NCBI RefSeq assembly: GCF_005144415.1
Contig: NZ_SWJE01000003.1
Location: 1 to 64,000, forward strand
Source of the DNA: Trinickia terrae
GTDB taxonomy: Bacteria > Pseudomonadota > Gammaproteobacteria > Burkholderiales > Burkholderiaceae
DNA length: 64,000 nt
Direction of reading: 5' to 3'
Position 1 is the stretch's first letter. Each line of letters begins with the position of its first letter. The notes beneath the pieces were generated by a model. That model had not been told where the DNA came from, did no database searches, and was given only the letters and a program-made list of their open reading frames with translations. Shown here one piece after another: positions 30,297-39,356 of this stretch. A program made the position numbers and the translations under genes.

Positions 30297-31559
30297 TCAA
30301 GGCGCAGGCTCGGGCACCACCGCGAGCGACTTGCCGCGTGTCTCCGGCAGCGCCAACGCCGCGACGATCACGAGCAGGTAGCCGCCGCCGGCGACGAACC
30401 CGATCGCCTTGACGAGCGTCATCGATTGCGAGAGCACCCCGACCAAGATCGGGAAGAACGAGCCCAGCCCGCGCCCGAGGTTGTAGCAGAAGCCCTGCCC
30501 CGAGCCGCGGATCGAGTTCGGATACAGCTCCGACAGATACGCGCCGACGCCCGCAAAGATTCCCTGCACGACGATGCCGAGCGGAAAGCCGAGCAGCAGC
30601 ATCGCGCTATCGGTGATCGGCAGCATCGTATAGGTCATGCCGAGCACGAACGAGCCGAGCGCGAACAGGATGAACGATGCGCGGCGGCCGATCTTGTCCG
30701 AGAGGATTGCGCCTACGATGTAGCCGCAGAACGAGCCGGCGATCAGTACCACGAGGTAGCCGCTCGTATTGAACACCGACAGATGGCGCACGGTTTTCAG
30801 GTAGGTGGGCAGCCACGTGGTGATCGCGTAGTAGCCGCCGAGCATCCCGGTGCACAGCGCGCTTCCGAGGATCGTCGCTCTCAGGTGCGGCCCCGCGAAG
30901 ATCTCGAGGAAGTGCGAGGTGTCGAGGCCGGCGTCGCGCGCGCGGCGCGTGGCCATATAGATGTCGGGATCGCTCACGTTGCGGCGGATGTAGAGAATCC
31001 ACAGCGCCGGCGCGATGCCGATCCAGAAGCAGGTGCGCCACGCGTATTGCTCGGGCAAGAGCGCGAAGAACGCCCAATAGAGGATGGCCGCCGCGGCCCA
31101 GCCGAACGACCAGCTGCTTTGCACGGTGCCGACCGCTTTCGCGCGATGCTCGGGCGAGCGAATCGTCTCGGCCATCATGATCGTGACGACCGACCATTCT
31201 CCGCCGAAGCCGATCCCTTGCAGCGTGCGCGTGACGAGCAACTGCCCGAACGAGTTCGTGAAGCCGGACAGGCAGGTGAAGAGGGCGAAGGTGGCGATCG
31301 TCCACTGCAGCACGCGCACCCGGCCGTGGCGATCGGCGAGGATGCCGGCGAGCCAGCCGCCAACCGCCGACGAGATCAGCGAGCTGGTCGCGATCATTCC
31401 CGCTTCGCTCTTCGTCATGCCCCAGGCCGCGATCAGCGCGGGGATCAGGAACGAGTAGATCATGAAGTCGAACGCGTCGACCGCATAACCGCCGAACCCG
31501 GCGTAGAGCGTGCGTCGCTCACGTGTCGAGAGTTCGGCGAACCATTGGAATGACCGCAT
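30297..31559 (-). CDS. MFS transporter, metabolite:proton symporter type
   Basis: 420 residues and twelve hydrophobic helices. The loop GWLAGILADRHGRVRVLQ between helices 2 and 3 and the GGEWSVVTIMMAE segment in helix 5 place it among sugar-acid/aromatic-acid/sialate-type symporters. Start chosen at 31559, which has AAGGAGGAGACC just upstream; an open frame 32 codons longer is not supported. Located ahead of the dadA-like gene, it may import the substrate of that dehydrogenase; this is inference. Confidence 0.85.
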   Translation of the reverse strand: MRSFQWFAELSTRERRTLYAGFGGYAVDAFDFMIYSFLIPALIAAWGMTKSEAGMIATSSLISSAVGGWLAGILADRHGRVRVLQWTIATFALFTCLSGFTNSFGQLLVTRTLQGIGFGGEWSVVTIMMAETIRSPEHRAKAVGTVQSSWSFGWAAAAILYWAFFALLPEQYAWRTCFWIGIAPALWILYIRRNVSDPDIYMATRRARDAGLDTSHFLEIFAGPHLRATILGSALCTGMLGGYYAITTWLPTYLKTVRHLSVFNTSGYLVVLIAGSFCGYIVGAILSDKIGRRASFILFALGSFVLGMTYTMLPITDSAMLLLGFPLGIVVQGIFAGVGAYLSELYPNSIRGSGQGFCYNLGRGLGSFFPILVGVLSQSMTLVKAIGFVAGGGYLLVIVAALALPETRGKSLAVVPEPAP

Positions 31560-31740
31560 GGAGTAGGTCTCCTCCTTATGGAGCGGGTGCGAAGGAGACC
31601 CGCCTCGGGTGGCAGGTATTTTACGGCGGGGGTAGACGGGCCTGCCAGTGGACAAAAAGCGAGCGGCAGGCGCGCGCAGCCGGCAATGGTTGCGCGCGCA
31701 ACTACGGCGGGAATGGTCGGGTGCCGGATTGGCGCGACGT

Positions 31741-32574
31741 TCAGCCGAGCGTGAGCCCGCCGTCGACGTGAATCACCTGGCCGGTGATATGACGCGCCGC
31801 GTCGGAAAGCAGGAACGCGATCAGCGCGGCGACGTCGGCTGGGTCGGCGATGCGCGAGAGCGGCGTGGCCTGCTCCGCGTGCGCCCAGACGGCGGCGTTC
31901 TCGGGTGACGGCCCGTGATCCTTGCGCGTATAGCCGGGCGCGACGCAGTTCACGGTGACGCCGTGCGGCGCGAGCTCGGCCGCGGCCGTCTTGACGAGCG
32001 ACTCGAGCGCGGCCTTCGCGGCGGCGGTCGCGGCAAACGGCGCGTCCGCGCGATAGCGGTGCGCGACGAACGAGCTGACCGCGACCACGCGCGCGCAGCT
32101 CGAGGTTTCGAGCGCCGCTGCCGCGCGCTTCACTAGCGCCGCGAAAGCGCCCGGCATCGAGGCGAACGATTCGGCGAGCGTGTCGGCGTCGAGCGAGGCG
32201 AGCGTCTGGCGCTGCGCATGCCCCGCGTTGGCGACGAGCTGGTCGAGCGCGCCGAATTTCGCGAGCGCGGTGTGGACGATGTGCTCCGGCGCGCCGCGCT
32301 CGGCGAGATCGCCGTGGACCGTGGCGCAGGTCGCGCCGAGCTCCGCGCATTGCGACGCCACCGTGTCGAGGCGCTTGCGCGACTCGGCGTCGGCGCCGCG
32401 TGCATGCAGCATCAGCCCGACGCGTGGCGCGGCGATCTGCCGGGCGAGCGCCGCGCCGATGCCGGAGCCGGCGCCCGTGATCAGCGCGACGCGGTCGAAC
32501 GCGGAGGCGCCGCGGGCTTCAACCGCGGCTTCGGCGAGCGGGCGCTCTCCCGCGGGGCCTCCTGGCGCGTTCAT
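31741..32574 (-). CDS. SDR-family oxidoreductase lacking the catalytic tyrosine
   Basis: 277-residue Rossmann protein of the short-chain dehydrogenase/reductase family. The cofactor loop TGAGSGIG (33-40), NAG (116-118) and catalytic-type serines (VSS, 166-168) are present, as is the C-terminal GQVIHVDGGLTLG. The YxxxK pair is broken: the position four before Lys187 is Thr183 (TAAAK). The nearest Tyr (174) is too far from Lys187 to be the usual acid. Its ATG overlaps the stop of the upstream ABC gene by four bases, so the two are translationally coupled. Function unknown. Confidence 0.85.
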   Translation of the reverse strand: MNAPGGPAGERPLAEAAVEARGASAFDRVALITGAGSGIGAALARQIAAPRVGLMLHARGADAESRKRLDTVASQCAELGATCATVHGDLAERGAPEHIVHTALAKFGALDQLVANAGHAQRQTLASLDADTLAESFASMPGAFAALVKRAAAALETSSCARVVAVSSFVAHRYRADAPFAATAAAKAALESLVKTAAAELAPHGVTVNCVAPGYTRKDHGPSPENAAVWAHAEQATPLSRIADPADVAALIAFLLSDAARHITGQVIHVDGGLTLG

Positions 32575-34331
32575 GCGATTGCGCGCTCGCCGGTGCGCTC
32601 GATCTCGAGCGTTTCGTCATGGAACGCCGCGAGCGATTCGCGGTGCGCGATGCTCACGATCGCCGCCTTCGGCAGCCGCTCGTTGAAGAGGTGATAGAGA
32701 CGCGCCTCGTTTTCCGCATCGAGCGCGCTCGTCGCTTCGTCGAGGAACAGGTAGTCGGGCTTGTGCAGCAGCGCGCGCGCGCCGGCGAGGCGCTGCTGCT
32801 CGCCGGGCGACATCACGCGCTGCCAGTGCGCGGATTCGGCGAGGCGATCGGCGTAGCCTTCGAGGCGGCAGACCCGCAGCGCCTCGCGGCATTCCTCGTC
32901 GCTGAAGGTGTCGGCGGACGAGGGATAGGCGAGCGCCGCCTTCAGCGTGCCGATCGGCAGATAGCTCTGCTGCGGGATGAACATCATGAGTGCGTCGACG
33001 GGCGCATCGATTGCCCCGTCGCCGAACGGCCAGAGGCCCGCGAGCGCACGCATCAGCGTGCTCTTGCCCGAGCCCGACGGTCCGCGCACGAGCCAGCGCG
33101 AGCCCGGCTTGATGGCGACGCTGCCGATCGTCGTCAGCGCGGTGCCGTTGGGCAGCGCGAGCTTCAGGTCCTCGGTGGTGAGCGCGTTCGAATCGACGTA
33201 GTGGAGGTTGATGCCGCCGTGCTCGGTGGCGGGCAGCACGGATTCCTTGAGGTGCGTCGCGCCCATCACGCGCCGGAACTCGCGCAGACGGTTGACGGTG
33301 GCGCGCCAGCCGACGAGCGTCGAGTAGCTGTTCATGAACCAGGAGAACGAATCGCTGACGGTGCCGAACGCCGAGGAGATCTGCATCAGCACGCCGAAGG
33401 TGAACGCGCCGGCGAAGTAGCGCGGTGAAGCGACGACAATCGGGAAAATGATGGCGATTTGTCCGTAGAAGCTGAGCACGAAGGTGAGCCGCTTCGTGTA
33501 CTTCATGATGAGCCAGAAGTTCTGTCGGATGCGCTGGAAGGCGTTTCTGGCGTGCGTGGTCTCGGTCGTCATGCCTTGATAGAAGGCGATCTGCTCGGAG
33601 TTCTCGCGCACGCGGACCAGGCCGAAACGGAAGTCTGCTTCGACGCGCTGTTGCTGGTAGTTGATCGACACGAGCGGATGGCCGACTTTATGGATCACGA
33701 ACGAGCCGAGCAATGCGTAGAGCGCCGCCGCCCACACCATGTAGCCGGGAATCGTGATCGGCGTGCCGCCTAGCGTCAGGGAGAGGGCGCCGGCGAGCGA
33801 CCACAGGATCGTGATGAACGACACGAGCGTGACGACCGTCGACAGCAAGTCGATGGATAGCGCGAGCGTCGTGGTCGCGAGCGAGTCGAGGTCTTCGGTG
33901 ATCCGCTGGTCGGGGTTGTCGGCGAGGCGGTCGCGCTCGATGCGGTAGAACGTGCGGTCGCCGAGCCATTCCTTCAGGTACTTGTTGGTGAGCCACTGGC
34001 GCCAGCGGAAGCCGAGCATCTGGCGCAGGTAGCGGCCATACACGGCGAGGATGATGAACGCGAACGCGAGCATCGTGAAAACCATCAGCAGATGCGGAAA
34101 GTGCTGGACGTCTTTCGATTGCAGGGCGTTGTAGAAATCCGCGTTCCACTTGTTGAGGCGGACGTTGATCCACACGACGGTCAGATTCATCGCGATGATC
34201 GCAACGAGCAGCCCCCACGCGACCTTCCATTCTTCGGACACCCAAAAGGGCTTGATCAGGCTCCACGCGGAGATCTGGTTCGACTCTCGCGGCACGTTGT
34301 CCGGCGAGGTCTTGGAGAGGGTTGGATTCAT
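32571..34331 (-). CDS. BacA/SbmA/YddA-type ABC transporter (fused membrane and ATPase domains)
   Basis: About 586 residues. The N-terminal half is an ABC_membrane_2 domain with six helices and the DNPDQRITEDLDSLATTTLAL motif region of the SbmA/BacA/ABCD families; the C-terminal half is an ATPase with Walker A GPSGSGKS, signature MSPGEQQR and Walker B YLFLDEATSALDA. Relatives carry peptides, vitamin B12 or very-long-chain fatty acids; the substrate is not evident here. The start is uncertain: ATG 34331 (chosen), ATG 34337 or GTG 34358. Confidence 0.87.
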   Translation of the reverse strand: MNPTLSKTSPDNVPRESNQISAWSLIKPFWVSEEWKVAWGLLVAIIAMNLTVVWINVRLNKWNADFYNALQSKDVQHFPHLLMVFTMLAFAFIILAVYGRYLRQMLGFRWRQWLTNKYLKEWLGDRTFYRIERDRLADNPDQRITEDLDSLATTTLALSIDLLSTVVTLVSFITILWSLAGALSLTLGGTPITIPGYMVWAAALYALLGSFVIHKVGHPLVSINYQQQRVEADFRFGLVRVRENSEQIAFYQGMTTETTHARNAFQRIRQNFWLIMKYTKRLTFVLSFYGQIAIIFPIVVASPRYFAGAFTFGVLMQISSAFGTVSDSFSWFMNSYSTLVGWRATVNRLREFRRVMGATHLKESVLPATEHGGINLHYVDSNALTTEDLKLALPNGTALTTIGSVAIKPGSRWLVRGPSGSGKSTLMRALAGLWPFGDGAIDAPVDALMMFIPQQSYLPIGTLKAALAYPSSADTFSDEECREALRVCRLEGYADRLAESAHWQRVMSPGEQQRLAGARALLHKPDYLFLDEATSALDAENEARLYHLFNERLPKAAIVSIAHRESLAAFHDETLEIERTGERAIA

Positions 34332-34690
34332 GAGCATCCCGATGAAGTGCCGGCTCACGGCGAAAAGCGACGCGTGCCACGTGGATCGGCGCGAAACGTC
34401 TGATTGTTGCGTGAGCCTCTTAAACGAGTCTTAACGGTCCTGGCAGGCGGGCAAACGAAAGGCGGATGGCGCCGAAATCGAGAGCGCGTCTGCGTTCACG
34501 GCATTGTGCCAGACAGTGGCCCCTGTCTTAAAAAAGCGCGATTTCGAATGCGCCACTGGTGTGATGTACCTCTCACAGCGACGGAAAATCCGCTGTGGCG
34601 AGCCGTTTTCTTGACCTGGGCGGGAGGGGGCGGGACATTCCCGTTTGCCGCTGTTTCGCCTTTTATGGTCTAATGGCCGACGACGAAACA
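34332..34690. promoter_or_regulatory. thi promoter: Divergent intergenic region and thi promoter
   Basis: A 359-base gap between the minus-strand ABC gene and the TPP riboswitch. A sigma70-like promoter for the thiamine operon is TTGCCG (34645-34650), an 18-base spacer and TCTAAT (34669-34674), which places the start of transcription a few bases before the riboswitch. I see no gene or other clear site in the rest. Confidence 0.55.
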
Positions 34691-34790
34691 GGGGTGCTTT
34701 GCATGCGGGCGTACGGCAATACCGCGGTGAGGCTGAGAGAGACCCTTTGCACCCGATCCGGGTAATACCGGCGCGGGAAGTTTCCGGAAG
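34690..34790 (+). ncRNA. TPP riboswitch (THI box)
   Basis: The conserved thiamine-pyrophosphate aptamer core is visible in order: GGGGTGC (34691-34697), GGCTGAGAGA (34731-34740), GACCCTTTGCACCC (34741-34754), then CGGGTAATACCGGCGCGGGAAG (34759-34780 region), which closes the helix. It lies 137 bases upstream of the thiO start and would lower thiOSGE expression when TPP is plentiful, probably by masking the ribosome site or early termination. Confidence 0.95.
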
Positions 34791-34926
34791 TCCTCCGATT
34801 TCCATTGGATTTCGATTCCCGCCGGGCCGCGTCCGCCATTCGGACGACGAGAAGCGCCCGGCCGGCCTAACCCGCCGGTTTCGTCCTTGGGTACGCGCGC
34901 GTTGCCGTACAGAAAGGATCGATCCG

Positions 34927-36171
34927 ATGAGCGCTCATTCTTCAGTTGTTACTTCACAGGATGCCGATCGGCACGATGGGCAGCCGGATTTCGCCGTGCT
35001 TGGCGGCGGGCTGTGCGGGCGTCTGCTTGCCTGGCGCCTGGCGGGCGCGGGGCATCGCGTTGCGCTTTACGAGCGCGGTGATGCAGCGGGCTCAGGCGCG
35101 GCCGCCTGGGTCGCGGCAGCGATGCTTGCACCACTCGCCGAAGCGGCAAGCGCCGAGCTGTTGATCACCGAGCTGGGCGCCGCGTCGCTCGATGCATGGC
35201 CGGCGCTGCTCGCCGAGCTTCCCGAGCCGGTCTACTTTCAGCGCAACGGCACGCTCGTCGTCTGGCATCACGCGGATCGCGCCGAGGCGTCGCTGTTCGA
35301 GCGGCGCGTGCGCGCGAACGCGCCGGCGGCGCTCATCGAAGGCGGCTTCCTCGCACTGCGCGGCGCGCAAGTCGACGAAGCCGAGCCGGCGCTCTCCGGA
35401 CGCTTCCAGCAGGGCCTGCTGCTGCCGCGCGAAGGGCAGCTCGACAATCGCCAGGTGCTGTCCGCGCTCGCGGCCGGCCTTGCCGAACGCGGCGTGACGA
35501 CGTATTGGAATACGAGCGTCGACGATCGCGCATTGCCGCGCGCGCGCATCACGATCGACTGCCGCGGCTTGGGCGCGAAGCCGGTGCTTCCCGCATTGCG
35601 CGGCATCCGCGGCGAGGTGGCGCGCATCCACGCGCCGGGCATCGGCCTCACGCGGCCGGTGCGGCTTTTGCACCCGCGCTATCCGCTCTACATCGCCCCG
35701 AAAGAGCACGACGTCTACGTGATCGGCGCGACCGAGATCGAAGGCGAGGACATGTCGCCCGTCAGCGTGCGCTCGGCGCTCGAGCTGCTGAGCGCCGCGT
35801 TTTCCGTGCATCCCAGCTTCGGCGAGGCGCGCATTCTCGAGCTCAATTCGCAGTGCCGGCCGACGCTGCCGGACCATCGCCCGGCGATCACCTGGGACGG
35901 TGCGGCGACGCTGTCGGTGAACGGTCTCTACCGGCATGGCTACATGATCGTGCCCGAGGTGAGCGCGTGCGCGGCGCGGCTCGCCGCCGCGCTGCTCGAG
36001 GGGCGCATCACGGACACGGACGCCTTCGCCGAGTGGCGCGCGAACGAGCGCTGGGCACCGATGCTCCATCTGCGCGGCGAAGCCAGTCCCCCGCCCCATA
36101 GGAAGTCCCCTTGGGGGATTGGGGGATCGAACGAAGAATGCGAGCGGTCGATGCCGCGCGCCGAAGCCTGA
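34927..36171 (+). CDS. thiO: Glycine oxidase ThiO-like FAD oxidoreductase
   Basis: 414-residue DAO-family flavoprotein with FAD motif VLGGGLCGRLLAWRLAGAG. In thiamine synthesis ThiO oxidises glycine to the imine used by ThiG; first place in a TPP-controlled operon with thiS, thiG and thiE supports this role. ATG 34927 follows GAAAGGATC. The last ~29 residues (from about SPPPHRKSPW) do not look like family sequence: they are encoded by a reverse copy of dispersed repeat A, so the natural C-terminus was probably near LHLRGEA. Confidence 0.88.
   Translation: MSAHSSVVTSQDADRHDGQPDFAVLGGGLCGRLLAWRLAGAGHRVALYERGDAAGSGAAAWVAAAMLAPLAEAASAELLITELGAASLDAWPALLAELPEPVYFQRNGTLVVWHHADRAEASLFERRVRANAPAALIEGGFLALRGAQVDEAEPALSGRFQQGLLLPREGQLDNRQVLSALAAGLAERGVTTYWNTSVDDRALPRARITIDCRGLGAKPVLPALRGIRGEVARIHAPGIGLTRPVRLLHPRYPLYIAPKEHDVYVIGATEIEGEDMSPVSVRSALELLSAAFSVHPSFGEARILELNSQCRPTLPDHRPAITWDGAATLSVNGLYRHGYMIVPEVSACAARLAAALLEGRITDTDAFAEWRANERWAPMLHLRGEASPPPHRKSPWGIGGSNEECERSMPRAEA
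36085..36146 (-). repeat. Dispersed repeat A, reverse-oriented copy inside the thiO 3' end
   Basis: Read on the minus strand the segment aligns with the copies before hisI and petC: it shares the CGCTCGCATTCTTCGTTCG end (compare CGCTCACATTCGTTCG at 61383-61398), the C-run/G-run hairpin core and the CCCCAAGGGGA block. It is more diverged than the other two copies. It lies in frame within thiO and supplies its last codons. Confidence 0.6.
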
Positions 36172-36200
36172 ACCAGACACCTAGCCAGATTCAAAAAGCC

Positions 36201-36398
36201 ATGGATATCCAGATCAACCAAAAGCCGCTGTCGCTGCCCGAAGGCGCGAGCGTCGCCGACGCGCTCGCCGCCTACGGCGCGCGTCCGCCGTTCGCGGTCG
36301 CGGTGAACGGCGATTTCGTCGCGCGCGCTCAGCACGCGATGCGCGCGCTGCAGGCGGGCGACAAGCTCGACGTCGTGCAACCGGTCGCCGGCGGCTGA
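36201..36398 (+). CDS. thiS: Sulfur carrier protein ThiS
   Basis: 65-residue ubiquitin-like carrier ending in Gly-Gly, the residue pair that is adenylated by ThiF and thiocarboxylated before sulfur is given to ThiG. FAVAVNGDFVAR and the LQAGDKLDVVQPVAGG end are diagnostic. The frame is open upstream but homology starts at ATG 36201, 29 bases after thiO; the ribosome site there is weak. Confidence 0.93.
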   Translation: MDIQINQKPLSLPEGASVADALAAYGARPPFAVAVNGDFVARAQHAMRALQAGDKLDVVQPVAGG

Positions 36399-36509
36399 TG
36401 CAGATCGCCGTGATTGGCTGTGATTCGCCCCGATTTGCTGTCTGACCAGCCGCGGGATCGACGTTTCTTCGATCCGTTGCGGCCCGTCGCCTGAGCCAAG
36501 GACTCTCCG

Positions 36510-37325
36510 ATGACTTCCTCCCTCGCCGCCGACTCGCTCACGCTGTACGGCACCCCCTTCGCAAGCCGCGTGCTGATCGGCACGTCGCGTTATCCGTCGC
36601 TGCAGTCGCTGTCCGACTCGATCGCCGCAGCCAAGCCCGGCATGGTCACGGTGGCGCTGCGCCGCCAGATGAACGCGGACACCGCGGAAGCCGGCTTCTT
36701 CGACCTGCTCAAGCGCCACGGCGTGCCGCTCCTGCCGAACACGGCCGGCTGCCAGAGCGTCGCCGAGGCGGTGACGACTGCGCAGATGGCGCGCGAAGTC
36801 TTCGAAACCGACTGGATCAAGCTCGAGCTGATCGGCGACGACTACACGCTGCAGCCCGATCCGATCGGTCTCGTCGAAGCGGCGGCGAAGCTCGTCAAGG
36901 ACGGCTTCAAGGTGCTGCCTTACTGCACCGAGGATCTCGTGATCGGCCGGCGCCTGCTCGACGCGGGCTGCGAGGCGCTGATGCCGTGGGGCGCGCCGAT
37001 CGGCACGGGCAAGGGCGTCGTCAATCCGTACGGCTTGCGCGTGCTGCGCGAGCGTCTGCCCGACGTGCCGCTGATCGTCGATGCCGGGCTCGGCGTGCCG
37101 TCGCACGCGTGCCAAGTGATGGAGTGGGGCTTCGACGGCGTGCTTCTGAACACGGCGGTGTCGCAGGCGACGCATCCGAGCGCGATGGCGCACGCTTTTG
37201 CGCAGGCGGTCGAGGCCGGGCGCAGCGCCTGGTTGGCCGGGCCGATGGCCGAGCGCGATAGCGCGCAGGCCAGCACGCCGGTGGTCGGCATGCCGTTCTG
37301 GCACCACGCGGGAGATGCGGTATGA
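36510..37325 (+). CDS. thiG: Thiazole synthase ThiG
   Basis: 271-residue TIM-barrel enzyme that forms the thiazole phosphate of thiamine from DXP, ThiS thiocarboxylate and dehydroglycine. Conserved parts include [15 protein letters not shown], the [21 protein letters not shown] stretch (Schiff-base lysine lies earlier in the barrel) and [11 protein letters not shown]. It overlaps thiE by four bases. Confidence 0.96.
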   Translation: MTSSLAADSLTLYGTPFASRVLIGTSRYPSLQSLSDSIAAAKPGMVTVALRRQMNADTAEAGFFDLLKRHGVPLLPNTAGCQSVAEAVTTAQMAREVFETDWIKLELIGDDYTLQPDPIGLVEAAAKLVKDGFKVLPYCTEDLVIGRRLLDAGCEALMPWGAPIGTGKGVVNPYGLRVLRERLPDVPLIVDAGLGVPSHACQVMEWGFDGVLLNTAVSQATHPSAMAHAFAQAVEAGRSAWLAGPMAERDSAQASTPVVGMPFWHHAGDAV

Positions 37326-38428
37326 AAACGCTTTCTTTCTCTGACCGTGAAATATTCTGGCCGCCCGCCGACGAACTTACCGAAGCGGCCGAGCGCATCC
37401 GCGCCAGGCTCGGCGACTGGCCGGCCGCCACGGTGCGCTGGCGCATCTGCCTGACCGCGCCCGATGAGCCGCAAGCCGGGGACTTGATTGTCATTGCAGA
37501 AGAGAAGGGCGACGCGCCCGGCCACGCCGGAAGCCGCGACGCATGGCTCGTGCAAGGCGCGGGCGTCATCGAAGCCACCGCGGGCGGCGCGACGCTGCGC
37601 TTGGGCAGCGCCCGTTACGCGCTGGAAGGCGCGCTCGCCGAGGATTGGCTCGCCGCGCTCGCCGGTTTCCTCGACTGCGGCTTCGATCCGCATGACGCGC
37701 TCGTGCTCGCTCTCGCGTGGCGCGACGGCGACGAAACGCGCGCCGACGACGCATGGCCAACCGATCTGGCCCGCTTTCCGCGCATCCGCGGACTGCCCGC
37801 CGCGCCCGAGACACCGTTCGGCCGATGTCCCGACCGGCTCGGGCTCTACCCGGTGCTGCCGAGCGCCGACTGGGTCGAGAGCGTGCTGGACATGGGCGTC
37901 AAGACGACTCAGCTGCGCCTGAAAAAAGCGTCGCCCGACGTGCTCGCCGCGGAAATCGCGCGCTGCGCCGCGGCGGGCCGCAAGCACGACGCACAGGTTT
38001 TCATCAACGACCACTGGCGTGAAGCGGTCGCTGCAGGGGCCTACGGCGTGCATCTGGGCCAGGAAGACGTTCATACCGCCGATCTGGGCGCTATCGCGTC
38101 CGCTGGCCTGCGGCTCGGCCTCTCGACGCACGGCTACTACGAGATGCTGACCGCGCTTCACTTCCGGCCCAGCTACATCGCGCTTGGCGCGGTGTTCCCG
38201 ACCACCACGAAGGTGATGCCGACCGCCCCGCAGGGCCTCGCGCGGCTCGCACGCTACGTGCGGCTCTTCGACGGCGTGGTGCCGCTGGTCGCGATCGGCG
38301 GCATCGGCGGCGACGTGCTGACCGACGTGCTGGCGACGGGCGTAGGCAGCGCGGCGGTCGTACGGGCCGTCACGGAAGCCGCCGACCCCGCCGTGGCCGT
38401 CGTTGCGTTGCAGCAAAAATTCACGTAA
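37322..38428 (+). CDS. thiE: Thiamine-phosphate synthase ThiE with a long N-terminal extension
   Basis: Joins HMP-PP and thiazole phosphate to give thiamine phosphate. The ThiE barrel occupies about residues 173-368 ([50 protein letters not shown]). The first ~170 residues are not ThiE; their last part ([33 protein letters not shown]) resembles the C-terminal helices of ThiD-type kinases, suggesting a decayed ThiD-like domain. ATG 37322 overlaps the thiG stop by four bases, which supports this long form as translated. Confidence 0.93.
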   Translation: MKTLSFSDREIFWPPADELTEAAERIRARLGDWPAATVRWRICLTAPDEPQAGDLIVIAEEKGDAPGHAGSRDAWLVQGAGVIEATAGGATLRLGSARYALEGALAEDWLAALAGFLDCGFDPHDALVLALAWRDGDETRADDAWPTDLARFPRIRGLPAAPETPFGRCPDRLGLYPVLPSADWVESVLDMGVKTTQLRLKKASPDVLAAEIARCAAAGRKHDAQVFINDHWREAVAAGAYGVHLGQEDVHTADLGAIASAGLRLGLSTHGYYEMLTALHFRPSYIALGAVFPTTTKVMPTAPQGLARLARYVRLFDGVVPLVAIGGIGGDVLTDVLATGVGSAAVVRAVTEAADPAVAVVALQQKFT

Positions 38429-38531
38429 TAATCGATTGTCATGATTCCGGTTAAACGGTAGGGGCGCGCAGCGGCAACAATTGCGCGAAGGCCCTATAAT
38501 TCGCCTTCCGCGTAAAAGGACTGTCAGCTAC

Positions 38532-39356
38532 GTGCCTTCCCCATCCGAGACCCTTCTCGAGCTTCGCAACGTCGACTTCGGCTACAACAACGGCCGGCTC
38601 GTCCTGTCGAACCTGAACATGCGCTTTGCGCGCGGCCAGGTGGTGGCGGTCATGGGCGGTTCCGGTTGCGGCAAGACCACGGTGCTGCGGCTGATCGGCG
38701 GCCTCGTGCGTGCGCGCCGCGGCGAGGTGCTGTTCCAGGGCCAGAACGTCGGCGCGCAGACGCGCGAAGGCCTCTACGCGCTGCGCCGCAAGATGGGCAT
38801 GCTGTTCCAGTTCGGCGCGCTCTTCACCGACATGTCGGTGTTCGAGAACGTCGCCTTCGCGCTGCACGAGCACACCGACCTTCCCGAAGAGCTGATCCGC
38901 GACCTCGTCCTGATGAAGCTCAACGCCGTCGGCCTGCGCGGCGCGCGCGATCTCGCGCCGTCCGAGATCTCGGGTGGCATGGCGCGGCGCGTGGCGCTCG
39001 CCCGGGCGATCGCGCTCGATCCCGAACTCATGATGTACGACGAGCCGTTCGCCGGCCTCGATCCGATCTCGCTCGGCATCACGGCGAACCTGATCCGCAC
39101 GCTGAACCAGGCGCTCGGCGCGACCTCGATCCTCGTCACGCACGACGTCCCGGAATCGTTCGCGATCGCCGACTATGTCTACTTCCTCGCCAACGGCGCC
39201 GTGCTCGCGGAAGGCACGCCGGCGCAATTGCGCGAATCGACCGACCCGACGGTGCGCCAGTTCATCGACGCCGCCCCAGACGGTCCATTCAAGTTTCACT
39301 ACCCCACTCAAACGTCGCTGGCGGCGGATTTCGGCGTTGGCGGAGGGCACGCATGA
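38532..39356 (+). CDS. mlaF: Mla lipid transport ATPase MlaF
   Basis: 274-residue ATPase of the MlaFEDB complex that moves phospholipids between the outer and inner membranes. Walker A GGSGCGKT, signature [15 protein letters not shown] and Walker [14 protein letters not shown] are intact. GTG 38532 is chosen because the protein then opens [16 protein letters not shown] as in relatives. A TATAAT (38495-38500) lies just upstream but without a good -35. The stop overlaps mlaE. Confidence 0.95.
   Translation: MPSPSETLLELRNVDFGYNNGRLVLSNLNMRFARGQVVAVMGGSGCGKTTVLRLIGGLVRARRGEVLFQGQNVGAQTREGLYALRRKMGMLFQFGALFTDMSVFENVAFALHEHTDLPEELIRDLVLMKLNAVGLRGARDLAPSEISGGMARRVALARAIALDPELMMYDEPFAGLDPISLGITANLIRTLNQALGATSILVTHDVPESFAIADYVYFLANGAVLAEGTPAQLRESTDPTVRQFIDAAPDGPFKFHYPTQTSLAADFGVGGGHA

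Noticed and set aside
38495-38500. TATAAT as the mlaF promoter
   Set aside because: The -10 is perfect but there is no acceptable -35 at 16-18 bases; kept only as a remark.
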